Shown here piece after piece: positions 7,548-18,170 of a DNA stretch of 64,000 nucleotides. Position 1 is the first letter of the stretch. Each line of letters starts with the position of its first letter. Source of the stretch: Pedobacter sp. MC2016-14 (GTDB lineage: Bacteria; Bacteroidota; Bacteroidia; Sphingobacteriales; Sphingobacteriaceae); contig NZ_JAJMPA010000001.1 of the NCBI RefSeq assembly GCF_020991475.1, forward strand, positions 62,001 through 126,000. The letters run 5' to 3'. Below the pieces are notes generated by a model. The model worked only from the letters and a program-made list of their open reading frames with translations. It did no database searches and had not been told where the DNA came from. Both the position numbers and the translations under genes were made by a program.

Positions 7548-10500
7548 TTATCTTAACAGCGTTATTGTTCCTTTTTTCATGCCTGTTGTACCATCATTAA
7601 AGGTGATTTCAACATAGTAAACATATACACCATTTGGTTGCAGCATTCCTTTGTATGTACCGTCCCAGCCATTTTGCTGACTGTTGGACTCATAAATAAA
7701 TGCACCCCACTGACTGTACACACGCATCTTCATTCTGGCAACCGTATTTCCGTAAACCATGAAGAGGTCATTTCTACCATCTCCGTTTGGCGTAAAGGTA
7801 TTTGGAACAAAGAAGGTATTGCCCAGCGGATTATCTACTGTTGCAGTAAGGCTACCTGAAGCACTGGTTTGGCAGGCAATAGCCCCCCTTGCCCTTACCC
7901 GTAAGGTAACCTGCTGATTTGGAGCTAAACCGGAAACCGTATGGGAAGTACCCGCAGCACCGGATGATGGAGCAGTCCAGGTAAGTCCGTCTAATGATAC
8001 TTCATATGCCGTTGCATTGGCAACCGCAGGCCAGCCAAAAGTGATGCTGTTTATGGTGCTGCTTTGCAGTGCTATTACAGGTGTGCCTAATACTGGCAAT
8101 ACATTAACCACTACAGCGGTTCTGCTACTGCTACTGCAGTTTGTTGCATTTACGGCTTCTACGTAGAACGTAGTTGTACTTGTTAAAGCTGTAGGTGTGT
8201 AGGTAGTACCTGTTGTTAGAGCTGTACCATTAGTTGCAGTGCTGTACCAGCGATAGGTTAAAGCTGCATCAGGATTAACAACGCTTAGTAAGGTAGTAGT
8301 ACCACTACATAATGGTGTATTTGCTGCGGTTACACTTGCTGGCGCAACTGGTGCCGCAACCGGCGTTACCGAAACCATTGTTCTTGAGGTACTGATACAA
8401 GTTCCTGAAGCGGCCTCTACATAAAATTGTGCCGGAGTAGTGATCACAGGTGTGGTAAAACTATTGCCCGTACCCTGAATGATACCACCCGATGAAAGGT
8501 TATACCAGTTGTAGGTAACCCCTGTTTGAGGGCTGGAGACTGTTAGTACTGCTGTGCTTCCGTTACATACCTGCACATTTGCCGAAGCTACTGCAGGTAC
8601 CAGTGGTTTAGGTGTTACGGTTACCGTAACCAATACCCTTCCGCCACCATTTGGACAATTTGAAGTGCTTACTGCCTGCACATAGTACCTTGTGGTAGTT
8701 GTTAAAACACCAGTATTAAACATTTCTGTTGTCTGTAAAAGTGTACCCCCTGTTAAAGCATCAAACCATTGATAGATTATTCCGGGCTGAGGATTTGTTA
8801 CCGTAACTATGGTAGACTCTCCAGCGCAAATACTGGTACTTGCCGCAACAGGTGCAACAGGTAATGGGTTTACGGTAATGGTAACCAGTTTACCTATAGC
8901 ATTAGGACAGGTAGTGCTGTTGCTTACAGTAAGGTAATAGTTGGTAGTACCCGTAAGCACAGGGCTGGTAAAGCTTAGTCCTGTACCTGCCAGATCTGTT
9001 AAGGCGGCGTCTCTGTAATAATTAAAGACAGGATTAGTAATCGTAGTTACCGGTGTTATGGTTGCAGTATTGCCTGCGCATATTGCCTGACCAGCAGCAG
9101 TAATATCTGTAACATTGGCTCCGCCTTTTGCGGTAACGGTTACCATTTTTAGTGCACCTGCAGGTGTTTCGCATTTATTACTTCCGCTTACACTAACATA
9201 ATACACATAGTTACCAGGAGTTAACCCCGTTAAAGTAAGTATACCATTACCAGATACACCTGTGGTAATTAAACCTGTTTTATTTGCATTTGAATAGAAA
9301 GTAAATACAGGATTGGTTACTGTGGTACTGGTTGGCGTAAGCGTTACAGTAGAACCAGAACAAGAAGTCTGATCTGCCAGGATAATATCCGCAGCTGAAG
9401 AGTTTCCGTTTACGGTTACAGTTACTGATTTAAGTGTAGCCGGTAAATTTTCACATTTATTGCTACCACTTACTGCAATATAATAGGTATAGGTACCTGG
9501 AGCAAGGCCACTTAAGGTAAGTACTCCACTTCCGCTAACCCCGGCAGTAATCGGATTACTGCGGTTTGCATTGCCATAGAAGGTAAACACAGGATTGGTT
9601 ACCGTAGTACTGGTTGGCGTTAGAACAGCTAGTGAACCTTCACAAATGGTTTGGTTTACAATGGCGATATCGGCAGCTACGGCAGATCCCTTAACCACAA
9701 CAGTAACTGCTTTTAAAGCTCCTGATGGATTTTCGCATTTATTTGCACCACTTACCGCAATGTAATAGGTATAAGTACCAGAAGCCAGGTTATTTAAAGT
9801 CAGGGTTCCGTTGCCGGTTACACCTGCGGTAATAGGCCCGGTTTTATCTGCATTAGCGTAGAAGGTAAATACGGGGCTGGTTACTGTAGGACTGGTTGGC
9901 ACCAACACTACCGGTACATCCGGACAAACGCTTTGGTCATTTATCGCAATATCGGCTGGACCTGCTGCCCCATTTACAGTTACAGTTACAGCTTTTAGCG
10001 CTCCTGCTGCATTTTCACATTTATTTGCTCCTGATACAGCGATGTAATAAGTGTATGTACCTGCTGTTAGGCCACTAAGCGTTAATACACCATTACCAGT
10101 TACACCAGTGGTAATAGGCCCTGTTTTATCTGCATTGGCGTAAAAAGTAAATACAGGACTAGTTACTGTTGTGCTGCCTGGTGTAAGCACAATTGGCAAT
10201 CCTAAACATGCATTTACATTGGCTATAACAATATCAGCTGCCGTTGCTGGCCCATTTACAGTTATGGTTACCATTTTTAGTGCTCCAGCATCACTTTCGC
10301 ATCTATTACTTCCTCTTACGGCAATATAATACCTGTATACTCCCGGAGTTAACCCACTTACAGACAGCGTACCATTTCCGGTTACTCCTGCAGTAATCTG
10401 ACCAGTTTTATCTGGATTTGCATAGTAAGTAAATACAGAATTGGTAACAGTGGTGCTGGACGGCATTAATACAACCGGCGAACCAAAACACGCACTCTGA

Positions 10501-13500
10501 TCGGCGATTACGATATCGGCTGGTGTAGCCACTGCATTTACAGTTACAGTAACGGCTTTGAGGGCCCCAGCTGCATTTTCGCACCTGTTACTTCCGCTCA
10601 CTGCAACATAATAAGTATAGGTACCTGCAGTTAATCCTGTTAAAGTAAGGATGCCATTTCCGGTTATGCCAGTGGTAATCTGACCTGTTTTATTGGCGTT
10701 GGCATAATAGGTAAACACAGGATTCAATACGGTTGTGGTTGGCGCAAGTACTACCGTAGAACCTTCACATACATTCTGGTTGGCCAGGGTAATATCTGCG
10801 GCAGTGGCACCGCTGTTTACAGTAACAGTTACTGGTTTTAGCGTATTGGCCGTGTTTTCACATTTATTTGTTCCGCTTACAGCAATGTAATAAGTATATG
10901 TTCCCGATGTCAGGCCTGTTAGGGTCAGGATTCCATTTGCTGTAACCCCTGTTGTAATTGGTCCTGTTTTATCTGCATTGGTATAAAAGGTAAATACAGG
11001 ATTGGTTACCGTAGTGCTGGTTGGGCTTAGCACCACAGCTGCACCCAGACATGCGTTTTGATTGGCAATAATCACATCAGCCGCAGCCGCGTAATCATTA
11101 ATGGTTAAGGTAATTTTTGTACGTGAATCACTCGCGCAACCATCAGCGTTAACGGCCTCTACATAGAAATCGTAAACACCTGCCGGCATGTTTGCCGGTA
11201 CCGTATAACTGCTGTTGTTGAGTACCAATGAGGTACCTGCTGTTGCAGCATTATACCAGTTAAACGTAATCCCCGCAACAGGATCTACATTTAACGTAAC
11301 TGAAGTATTGGCACACACAGTTGCAGGGTTTCCTGCTGAAGCCACCGGAGGCAATGGTTTTGGTGCTACGGTTACCGTTACTTTTGTTTTTGGACTTTCG
11401 CAGCCGTTTCTGGTGGCTGATACAAAGTAATCATAGCTTCCCGCAGCTAATGCGGCATCCGTGGTATAACTGGCCCCATCTTTACCGGTTAGGTAAGTGC
11501 TGCCGCTATACCATTTATAAACAACAGAACCATCAGTTTGAGGATTAAGCACAGTAAGTACTGCTCCTGTACCACCGCATGAAATTGCCGTAGTGGCAGA
11601 AACTGCCGGTGCTGCAATAATGCGTTGCGCATAGTTAAAATTAACTGAGGTAAGCGCTCCAAGTAAGCCTGAGTTTAACCTGATCTCTACTCTGTCAAAT
11701 ACAGCATTTGGCGTAAATTCAATAGTGGCTTCAGAACCTCCGCTCAATAACTGAACATTTAAAAGTGGATTGCTCAATGTCATCGCGTCGTTGTTACTTA
11801 CACCGCCTTTGTAGGTAGTTAAAGTAAGACTTGGCAATACTGAAGCTGATAATAGTGCTGATGGAGAAGTTAAACTTACTTTAAGCTTATCTCCAGTATA
11901 AGAGTTACCTGTAAAAATTGCTCTTTGGTAAACGAAGGAACCGATGCCTACAGGAACCATTAGCGTAGAACCAGAGTTGATGTTGTTGTCGAATACAAAA
12001 CCTGGGTTGCTTACTCCTGCAAGTACAGAAACCAAACCTCCTTTATCGTTTTCCTGACCGGTAGCCGCCTCGCAAGGCACACCAACCGTTGAGGTTGGAG
12101 GCAACACGCTTACTACAGCAATAGCTGGAGCTGATGTACATCCACCCGGAGCTGTATTTCTGGCAATCACATAATAGGTTGTTTGAGTGGTTAATGCTGG
12201 TGTAAGGAAGGTTCCATTCTGACCGTTTGTAGGCGTTGACACTTCCAGCGCCCCAGGGTTAGTTACCGGATTTTCTGTATACCAGCTGTAAGTTAAACCA
12301 GTAGTAACAGAACTGGCTGTTAAAATGGTTTGCTCGCCAGCGTTAATGGTTACCGCAGCAGGAGTTAGTATTGGCGGCGCCAATGTACCAACGGTAACGG
12401 TTACAGAGGCATTTGCTGCCGAAGTTGTAGCACATGCAGTATTTATAGCCTGCACAGTGTAAGTTGCATTGGTTGTAATTCCCGTTACGTTAAGCGTAGC
12501 TGTAGTTTCCCCTAAAATCTCTGCTCCGTCTTTAAACCATTTATAAGTTACGCCGGCTTCAGGATTTTGCACCTGGAAGGTAAGGTTTGAGTTTGCACAG
12601 GTTTGAACAGTATTGGAAAGTAATATCGGATTTTGGGGTATTGGTGTTAAGGTTACATTTACAGCTGTTCTTGCGCTTGCGCAACCATTGCGGGTAGCTT
12701 CAACATAAAATACAGTACTTGCTGTAATAACTGGTGTGGTAAATGTATCCCCATCTGCCAGGAAGGTACCCGTAGCATTGTACCATTTATAAACAATGCC
12801 TGCTTGTGGGGTATTGCTTACAGCGAGTGAAGCTGTTGTACCCGGACAAGCAGTTACACTTGATGCGGTTACTACCGGAGTTTGCAAGATACGCTGAGCA
12901 TAGTTAAAGTTAACAGAATTTAACGCGCCGAGTAAGCCTGAAGCCAGACGTACTTCTACACCGTCAAATGGAAGGCTTGGTACTAAAGTAATCAAGGCAT
13001 CTGTACCTCCGCTAAGCAGCTGAATATTTAATAAACTGTTGTTTAAAAATATGGCATCATTGTTACTTGTAGCTCCATTGTATGACGTCACCGAAATTCG
13101 TCCCAGCACCGCTGCAGATAGTAAAGTACCACCTGTGGTAAGGCGCACACGAACGGTGTCACCTATGGTAGACAAGCCTGTAAAGCCAGCTCTTTGCCAG
13201 GTTGATGCACCCACTACACCAACCGGCATCAACAAGGTAGAAGCGGTGCTTTTATCATTATCTATGGCAAGGCCAGGATTGCTTACCCCTGCCAGCAGCG
13301 TAAGGATACCACCATCTACACCATTGGTTTCTGACACCGCTGCTTCGCAGGCAACAGGATCCGGCGAACCTCCATTATTTACAGCAACTGTAATTTGAAC
13401 ACGGCCGGGAGAAGTACAACCCGAAGCTGACACCGTTTCTACATAATAAGTAGTAGAGGTAAATAGTGGTGGCGTTACATAGGTAGCGCCTGTATACACT

Positions 13501-16500
13501 GCTGTGGTAGCTGCTGCCGAAGTGTACCATCTAAAGGTAACATTGCTCTCTGTAGAGGTAGCGGTTAAAACAGCTGTTTGACCAGGATTAACAGTTGATG
13601 CTGAAGCCTGAACTACCGGTAATAAAGGGCGTGGGGTTACGGTTACCGCTGCTGCAGCACGAGTAGCACTAATGCAGTTTCCGTTTGATGCTTCTACATA
13701 ATAAGTAGTATTGGCATTTAACACGGGGGTGGTAAAATCTGCTCCGGTAAACAATGGTGTTTCGCCGGGAGTAGCCGTTGCTGTGCTGTACCATCTATAA
13801 GTACTGCCCGCTTGTGGGTTGCTTACAGATAAAATGGTAGATGAGCCCGCGCAAACTGGTGCAATGGTAGCCAGTACAGGAACTGCCTGAAGCGGCGTAA
13901 CCGTAATGGTTACTGGTACACGTTCATCATTTGCGCAACCTGGTTTATTTACCTGTATATAATAGGTGGTAGTAGCGGTTAATGCCGGTGTTGTGAAGCT
14001 GTTATTGCTAACAGGAATTAAATTTCCGTTTGTTGGTGCGTCATAGAAGCTCAAAGTAGTGCCCCCGTTTGGCGTTGCTGTTATAACAGCGGTGCCGTTA
14101 TAACAGATGGTTTGATTTCCAGCGGTAACTGTAGGGTTAGGGTAAATAATTTTTGCACCATAAATGCTCAGGTTGCTGAGGGCGGAAACGGTTGCCCCGA
14201 ACCGAACTTCAACACGATCAAAGGCTGCACCGGCTACAAAAGTAGCCAGGAACCTGTTGCTGCTTAATAATTTTAAATCCAGCAGGTTAGAATTTAAAGT
14301 ATAAGTTCTAACAATGTTGCCAGCGTTCATTACATTGATGGTAATGCCACCGAGCACACTCAGGTCTAATAATCCGGTTGGGGTTTCCAGATCTAAACGT
14401 ACGCTATCTGTAGCTAAGCCAGGGTTCTGGAAAATAAGTCGTTGGTATCCTGTAACGCCTACGCCAACTACCAGGTTAATTTTAGTAAAGTTATTAGGGT
14501 TATTATCGGTAGAATTTCCTGCACCTTCTACAGAACACAACAAGCAAATGCCGTTTACACCAGTTTCCTGAGAAGTTGCTGCATTACAGCTTGAATTTGG
14601 TGTACCTGTAGTTACCGTAACCAAGGCCGGTGTTCTTGCTGCACTGGTACAACCTGATGAACTTACCGACTCTGCGTAAAAGGTAGTGCTGCTGGTTAAG
14701 TTACCGGTGGTATAGGTTGGCCCACTGCCAATGGCGTTTCCACCGGTTGCATTTGCATACCAGTTAATGGTACTGCCATCTGTGGTGCTGGCCTCTAAAG
14801 TAGTAGAAGATCCTGAACTAATGGTTTTATTGGTGGCTACTACAGGTTGTTGTGGAGCCGGGGTAACGGCAACAACAACAGCTATCCTGTTACTTACTGC
14901 GGTACCAGAAGCGCCTTCCACATAATAGGTTGTAGTAGCAGTTAGGTTTCCTGTTGGAAAACTTGTCCCCGTAGCAATTACCGCACTACCTGTTGAAGCA
15001 TACCAGCGGTAAGTAACATTAGGCTGATTGTTAGTTACGGTAAGTGTTGCCGACCTACCACTACATATGGTAGTACCTGCAACTACAGGATTGGCTACGG
15101 TTACCATCAGCGTGTAATCGGTAACAGTTGTATTTAAACTAAGGTCAGTAGCCCTTAAAGAAATAATATAAGTACCGCCCACAGTTGGCGTACCAGCAAG
15201 CTGGCGGGTTAAAGGATTAAAAGTTATTCCCGGAGGCAGGTTGGTAGCCAAATATATATAAGGTGTAACACCTCCTGTGGCCGCCGGCAAAGTTACCGGG
15301 CTATAAGCAATATCTACCGTGCCATTTGGCAAACTGGCCGCAGGCAGGTTAATCTGTCCGGCTATTTTAAGGGTATATTGCGCAGTAACCGTAGTCAGGT
15401 CCTGATCTCTTGCAGTAACAGCAATGGTATAGGTACCAGATGCTGCCGGCACACCAGATATCACCCGGGTAGTGGCATTAAAAGTAAGGTTGTTTGGAAG
15501 ATTGGATACGGAGTAAGTATATCCGGGGCTTCCACCGGTTGCTTCCGGAATGGTTTGAGCAGGATAAGCAACATTCACAGTTCCATCTGGAAGGCTTCCG
15601 GAAGCCAATGCCAAAGGATCTTTGATGGCGATGGTGTAATTTCTAACTGTTGTTTTATTTTCTGCGTCCTGTACAGTAACCGGAATAGTATAGTTTCCGG
15701 CAGTAGTTGGGGTACCATAAATTTCGCGTGTTAAAGCGTTAAAGGTTAAGCCAGGAGGCAAACTTGATGCAGGCGCTGAATAGGTATAAGGCTTGGTACC
15801 ACCTGTAGCCAGCGGAATAGTCTGCGTGGTGTACAGTTTGTTTGTTGTACCATTGGCTAAAGATGCCGCAGGCAATACCAGTGGATCTTTTACCAGAATG
15901 GTATAACTAACCGTAGTACTGTAGCCATTGGCATCTGTAACGGTTACCGGAATGGTATAAGGTACCGCTGGATTTACATCAGGATTGGCCAATGTAGGTG
16001 TACCTGTTATTTGGCGTGTTAATTCATTAAATTGTAGTCCGGGGGGAAGACTTGATGCAGGTGCGGAATACGTGTATGGGCCCGTGCCACCTGTAGCTGC
16101 AGGGAGGGTTTGCGTTATATACGGTATTCCAACTGTTCCATTAGGCAATGTCATTGCGGCAATGCTGAGTGCCGGCGTGGTAGTTAATGTAAAATTAGCC
16201 GTTGCAGTACAACCTTTGCTGTCTGTTGCAATAATGGAAAAGGCTTTGGCGGTAACAGTTGCTGTTGGCGTACCACCAATAACTCCTCCCGAAGATAAGG
16301 TTAAACCTGCAGGAAGTGTACTACCTGGCGCAAGTGCATAGGTAAAGGATGGTGTACCACCAGTTGCCGCTGTAATTTGTTTAGAATAAGCCGCAGATAC
16401 AGTGGCATTGCTCAGCGTAGTAGTTGCAAATGTAATTGCAGGATTTACAGTTACCGTAATGGGCACCCGAACAGACTCTGTGGTACAGTTAATTCTTCTT

Positions 16501-17906
16501 GCAGCTACATAATATGTTTTTGTAGCTGTTAAAGCTGGCGTAGGGAAAGAACCATCAAATGCGGTTACAGTTGGGATACCTCCTGTAGCTACATCATACC
16601 AAAGCAGCTCATTATCATTGGTGGTGATGGCCTTTAAGTTGGCAGCAGTACCGTTACATATAGATAGCGCATTAGGGCTTGTTGCAGTATTAAAAGTTGG
16701 CCTTGCTGCAGAGCGGTAAGCAGCATACAATTCTACTGTTTGTGTTAAGCTGGCACTAATCAGCGAGCTGAGCGTAATTTTTACCCTGTTAAAAGCTGTA
16801 GGTGAATTAAAAGGGACGGTTACCACTTCGCCGCTATTTAGCAAGCCCAGCAAATCAAGGGTTAATAAAGCATTGCCCGAAAAGCTTTGTGTGGTGCCCG
16901 CTATGCTGCCATTATAAGGTGTAATTGATAAGTTAGCCAACAATCCTACATTTAATAAAGCTGCTGGTGCTTTAACGCGGAGGTTAATATCGTCTCCAGC
17001 TTTAGTTAGGGTTTCAAAGTAAATATCCTGACTCATGGTACCCGCGGCATTCAGGATGCCCAGGCTAATTTCGGAGAAGTTATTTTGATCGGCATCTATG
17101 GCATGTTCGGGATTTGTTACGCCCGCTTTTCCTACACCCAAAAGATCCAGGCTTAAGCCTGTACCCTCAAACGAAGTGGCAAAGCCCTGAGCGCAGGGAT
17201 CTGTACCACTGCCATGAAAGGCATAGTATACATCAGTATAACTGCTGGCCCCCAACCCCACTAAAGCATTGGTAAAATCCTTTATATACACACGATCGTA
17301 AGCCGCTGCTGGTGTTATTGCAATGTAATAGTATCCATTAACATCTCTTATAAGTTTAATGTTATCCGTCATAAATGCGGCAGAACTATTTCCGGAAAGT
17401 ACATTATTAACACTTCCCGTACCCATCCGGGCCCCTGCCTCAAAGTAACGATTGCCCAATGCTATAGAGCCTACAGTACCTGCAAGCACATTTCCCAGGT
17501 TACCTCCCAATAAGCTTTTCAGTAAATCCGGCGTATTGTTATTGATGCGGATATAGGAGGTTACGCCTGCATTTACAGTAGCAGGAAATATAAGCTCTAA
17601 CTCTCCCTGGAAAGCACCAATGTTGAGTGCAAGTCCGGAACCCGATTTTACACGTGCAAAGGTTTCGTTATTTACAATTGCATTTGCAGGATTCTCCACA
17701 GACACGGTATTGTAACAGGGTGCCAAACCTAATCCGCCACAACCAAGAAGTGACGACATACCATTTGGGCTCACATAACCAGTGCTGTTTGCATAAATTC
17801 TGGTTTGGGCATACGATTTCGATCCTGACAGCGTTATTAATACACTGATTAAAAACAACAGGTAACAACTGTTTCGTTTTTGGGATAATGTAAATTTCCA
17901 GCTCAT
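7548..17906 (-). CDS. Giant repeat surface adhesin with a T9SS type-B (gliding-type) C-terminal sorting domain
   Basis: About 3452 residues. A Sec signal peptide (ending KSYAQ) is followed by several kinds of beta-sandwich module. A roughly 155-residue domain occurs about five times (near 17230-17815, 16700-17195, 14133-14592, 12885-13352 and 11614-12079). Five He_PIG-type Ig repeats lie at about 15090-16440. Many Ig_7/PKD-like units carry the TTTYYVEA signature. Seven tandem 94-residue repeats and one divergent repeat follow (about 8870-11095), then a fibronectin-III-like domain. The C-terminal roughly 90 residues (VPNTFTPNGDGRNDLF, VYSQWGAFIYES, NGVYVYYVEITF) are the CHU_C/gliding-motility domain recognised by T9SS. 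It heads the operon with PorP/SprF and OmpA, so a cell-surface adhesin, possibly SprB-like, is expected. The substrate bound is unknown. ATG 17906 gives a better signal peptide than ATG 17930. Confidence 0.9.
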   Translation of the reverse strand: MSWKFTLSQKRNSCYLLFLISVLITLSGSKSYAQTRIYANSTGYVSPNGMSSLLGCGGLGLAPCYNTVSVENPANAIVNNETFARVKSGSGLALNIGAFQGELELIFPATVNAGVTSYIRINNNTPDLLKSLLGGNLGNVLAGTVGSIALGNRYFEAGARMGTGSVNNVLSGNSSAAFMTDNIKLIRDVNGYYYIAITPAAAYDRVYIKDFTNALVGLGASSYTDVYYAFHGSGTDPCAQGFATSFEGTGLSLDLLGVGKAGVTNPEHAIDADQNNFSEISLGILNAAGTMSQDIYFETLTKAGDDINLRVKAPAALLNVGLLANLSITPYNGSIAGTTQSFSGNALLTLDLLGLLNSGEVVTVPFNSPTAFNRVKITLSSLISASLTQTVELYAAYRSAARPTFNTATSPNALSICNGTAANLKAITTNDNELLWYDVATGGIPTVTAFDGSFPTPALTATKTYYVAARRINCTTESVRVPITVTVNPAITFATTTLSNATVSAAYSKQITAATGGTPSFTYALAPGSTLPAGLTLSSGGVIGGTPTATVTAKAFSIIATDSKGCTATANFTLTTTPALSIAAMTLPNGTVGIPYITQTLPAATGGTGPYTYSAPASSLPPGLQFNELTRQITGTPTLANPDVNPAVPYTIPVTVTDANGYSTTVSYTILVKDPLVLPAASLANGTTNKLYTTQTIPLATGGTKPYTYSAPASSLPPGLTFNALTREIYGTPTTAGNYTIPVTVQDAENKTTVRNYTIAIKDPLALASGSLPDGTVNVAYPAQTIPEATGGSPGYTYSVSNLPNNLTFNATTRVISGVPAASGTYTIAVTARDQDLTTVTAQYTLKIAGQINLPAASLPNGTVDIAYSPVTLPAATGGVTPYIYLATNLPPGITFNPLTRQLAGTPTVGGTYIISLRATDLSLNTTVTDYTLMVTVANPVVAGTTICSGRSATLTVTNNQPNVTYRWYASTGSAVIATGTSFPTGNLTATTTYYVEGASGTAVSNRIAVVVAVTPAPQQPVVATNKTISSGSSTTLEASTTDGSTINWYANATGGNAIGSGPTYTTGNLTSSTTFYAESVSSSGCTSAARTPALVTVTTGTPNSSCNAATSQETGVNGICLLCSVEGAGNSTDNNPNNFTKINLVVGVGVTGYQRLIFQNPGLATDSVRLDLETPTGLLDLSVLGGITINVMNAGNIVRTYTLNSNLLDLKLLSSNRFLATFVAGAAFDRVEVRFGATVSALSNLSIYGAKIIYPNPTVTAGNQTICYNGTAVITATPNGGTTLSFYDAPTNGNLIPVSNNSFTTPALTATTTYYIQVNKPGCANDERVPVTITVTPLQAVPVLATIAPVCAGSSTILSVSNPQAGSTYRWYSTATATPGETPLFTGADFTTPVLNANTTYYVEASNGNCISATRAAAAVTVTPRPLLPVVQASASTVNPGQTAVLTATSTESNVTFRWYTSAAATTAVYTGATYVTPPLFTSTTYYVETVSASGCTSPGRVQITVAVNNGGSPDPVACEAAVSETNGVDGGILTLLAGVSNPGLAIDNDKSTASTLLMPVGVVGASTWQRAGFTGLSTIGDTVRVRLTTGGTLLSAAVLGRISVTSYNGATSNNDAIFLNNSLLNIQLLSGGTDALITLVPSLPFDGVEVRLASGLLGALNSVNFNYAQRILQTPVVTASSVTACPGTTASLAVSNTPQAGIVYKWYNATGTFLADGDTFTTPVITASTVFYVEATRNGCASARTAVNVTLTPIPQNPILLSNTVQTCANSNLTFQVQNPEAGVTYKWFKDGAEILGETTATLNVTGITTNATYTVQAINTACATTSAANASVTVTVGTLAPPILTPAAVTINAGEQTILTASSVTTGLTYSWYTENPVTNPGALEVSTPTNGQNGTFLTPALTTQTTYYVIARNTAPGGCTSAPAIAVVSVLPPTSTVGVPCEAATGQENDKGGLVSVLAGVSNPGFVFDNNINSGSTLMVPVGIGSFVYQRAIFTGNSYTGDKLKVSLTSPSALLSASVLPSLTLTTYKGGVSNNDAMTLSNPLLNVQLLSGGSEATIEFTPNAVFDRVEIRLNSGLLGALTSVNFNYAQRIIAAPAVSATTAISCGGTGAVLTVLNPQTDGSVVYKWYSGSTYLTGKDGASYTTDAALAAGSYDYFVSATRNGCESPKTKVTVTVAPKPLPPVASAGNPATVCANTSVTLNVDPVAGITFNWYNAATAGTSLVLNNSSYTVPANMPAGVYDFYVEAVNADGCASDSRTKITLTINDYAAAADVIIANQNACLGAAVVLSPTSTTVTNPVFTFYTNADKTGPITTGVTANGILTLTGLTSGTYTYYIAVSGTNKCENTANTLKPVTVTVNSGATAADITLANQNVCEGSTVVLAPTTTVLNPVFTYYANANKTGQITTGITGNGILTLTGLTAGTYTYYVAVSGSNRCENAAGALKAVTVTVNAVATPADIVIADQSACFGSPVVLMPSSTTVTNSVFTYYANPDKTGQITAGVTGNGTLSVSGLTPGVYRYYIAVRGSNRCESDAGALKMVTITVNGPATAADIVIANVNACLGLPIVLTPGSTTVTSPVFTFYANADKTGPITTGVTGNGVLTLSGLTAGTYTYYIAVSGANKCENAAGALKAVTVTVNGAAGPADIAINDQSVCPDVPVVLVPTSPTVTSPVFTFYANADKTGPITAGVTGNGTLTLNNLASGTYTYYIAVSGANKCENPSGALKAVTVVVKGSAVAADIAIVNQTICEGSLAVLTPTSTTVTNPVFTFYGNANRSNPITAGVSGSGVLTLSGLAPGTYTYYIAVSGSNKCENLPATLKSVTVTVNGNSSAADIILADQTSCSGSTVTLTPTSTTVTNPVFTFYSNANKTGLITTGVSGNGILTLTGLTPGNYVYYVSVSGSNKCETPAGALKMVTVTAKGGANVTDITAAGQAICAGNTATITPVTTITNPVFNYYRDAALTDLAGTGLSFTSPVLTGTTNYYLTVSNSTTCPNAIGKLVTITVNPLPVAPVAASTSICAGESTIVTVTNPQPGIIYQWFDALTGGTLLQTTEMFNTGVLTTTTRYYVQAVSTSNCPNGGGRVLVTVTVTPKPLVPAVASANVQVCNGSTAVLTVSSPQTGVTYNWYNLSSGGIIQGTGNSFTTPVITTPAQFYVEAASGTCISTSRTMVSVTPVAAPVAPASVTAANTPLCSGTTTLLSVVNPDAALTYRWYSTATNGTALTTGTTYTPTALTSTTTFYVEAVNATNCSSSSRTAVVVNVLPVLGTPVIALQSSTINSITFGWPAVANATAYEVSLDGLTWTAPSSGAAGTSHTVSGLAPNQQVTLRVRARGAIACQTSASGSLTATVDNPLGNTFFVPNTFTPNGDGRNDLFMVYGNTVARMKMRVYSQWGAFIYESNSQQNGWDGTYKGMLQPNGVYVYYVEITFNDGTTGMKKGTITLLR
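9115..11095 (-). repeat. Seven in-frame tandem repeats of about 282 bp (94 residues) in the adhesin
   Basis: Each unit follows the pattern (A/P)ADI..ANQ..C.G..VVL.P, NPVFTFY.NADKTGPITTG, GNGILTLTGLT.GTYTYYIA, VSGSNKCEN..GALK.VTVT. Two cysteines are kept in every unit (after the ANQ/ADQ motif and in KCEN), which would allow one disulfide per module. Unit two is slightly shorter. An eighth, clearly diverged copy follows at about 8870-9114. The coding repeat period and frame are conserved, so this is a protein repeat and not a CRISPR array or satellite. Confidence 0.9.
15090..16440 (-). repeat. Five He_PIG-type immunoglobulin-like repeats in the adhesin
   Basis: Five consecutive units of roughly 80-95 residues share the pattern LP.G..(V/N)..Y, then TQT(I/L)P.ATGG..PYTYS, LPPGLTFN.LTR.I.GTPT..G.YTI.VTV.D, the signature of the putative-Ig He_PIG family. 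They join the N-terminal domains to the middle part of the adhesin and probably act as an extended stalk. Confidence 0.8.
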
Positions 17907-17975
17907 AGATTTGGGAATTGAGGTCAACATAAATACTTTGCTACAATTTTAAGTATAGGAGGGCCTTATCCAATT

Positions 17976-18030
17976 ATTCATGTTGTTCATTCAAATTGAG
18001 TGGTGGTTAAGGCTATTCATTCTGTTCATT
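17976..18030. promoter_or_regulatory. Direct repeats ATTCATnnnGTTCATT in the adhesin/ATPase divergent region
   Basis: ATTCATGTTGTTCATT (17976-17991) and ATTCATTCTGTTCATT (18015-18030) share 13 of 16 positions with identical internal spacing and lie 39 bases apart. Partial copies are ATTCAT at 18051-18056 and GTTCAT at 18142-18147. They lie in the 302 bases between the adhesin start and the ATPase gene. Repeated half-sites at a regular distance suggest a binding site for a dimeric or oligomeric regulator. The rest of this intergenic stretch is AT-rich and shows no gene. Confidence 0.45.
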
Positions 18031-18170
18031 TCCACTTGTGCTTATGTAACATTCATGCGCCACTACAGTAATAAATAGCTGTTTTTCAGTTTTTTACTCA
18101 TTTTGTCAAATCCACCAAATATTTCCTTAGCCTAAATAGTTGTTCATATTCTGCACATAATGGCTTATCT

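Noticed and set aside
9115..11095. Regular repeats of about 280 bp that could suggest a CRISPR array or satellite DNA
   Set aside because: The repeats are in frame with the adhesin, keep protein-level motifs and cysteines, and have no short spacers.
13039..16341. Several open frames of 60-119 codons antisense to the adhesin (for example 13039-13398, 15378-15734, 15985-16341, plus strand)
   Set aside because: They mirror the Thr/Val/Ala-rich repeats, have no promoter motif and repeat wherever the repeats do; they are shadows of the real gene.
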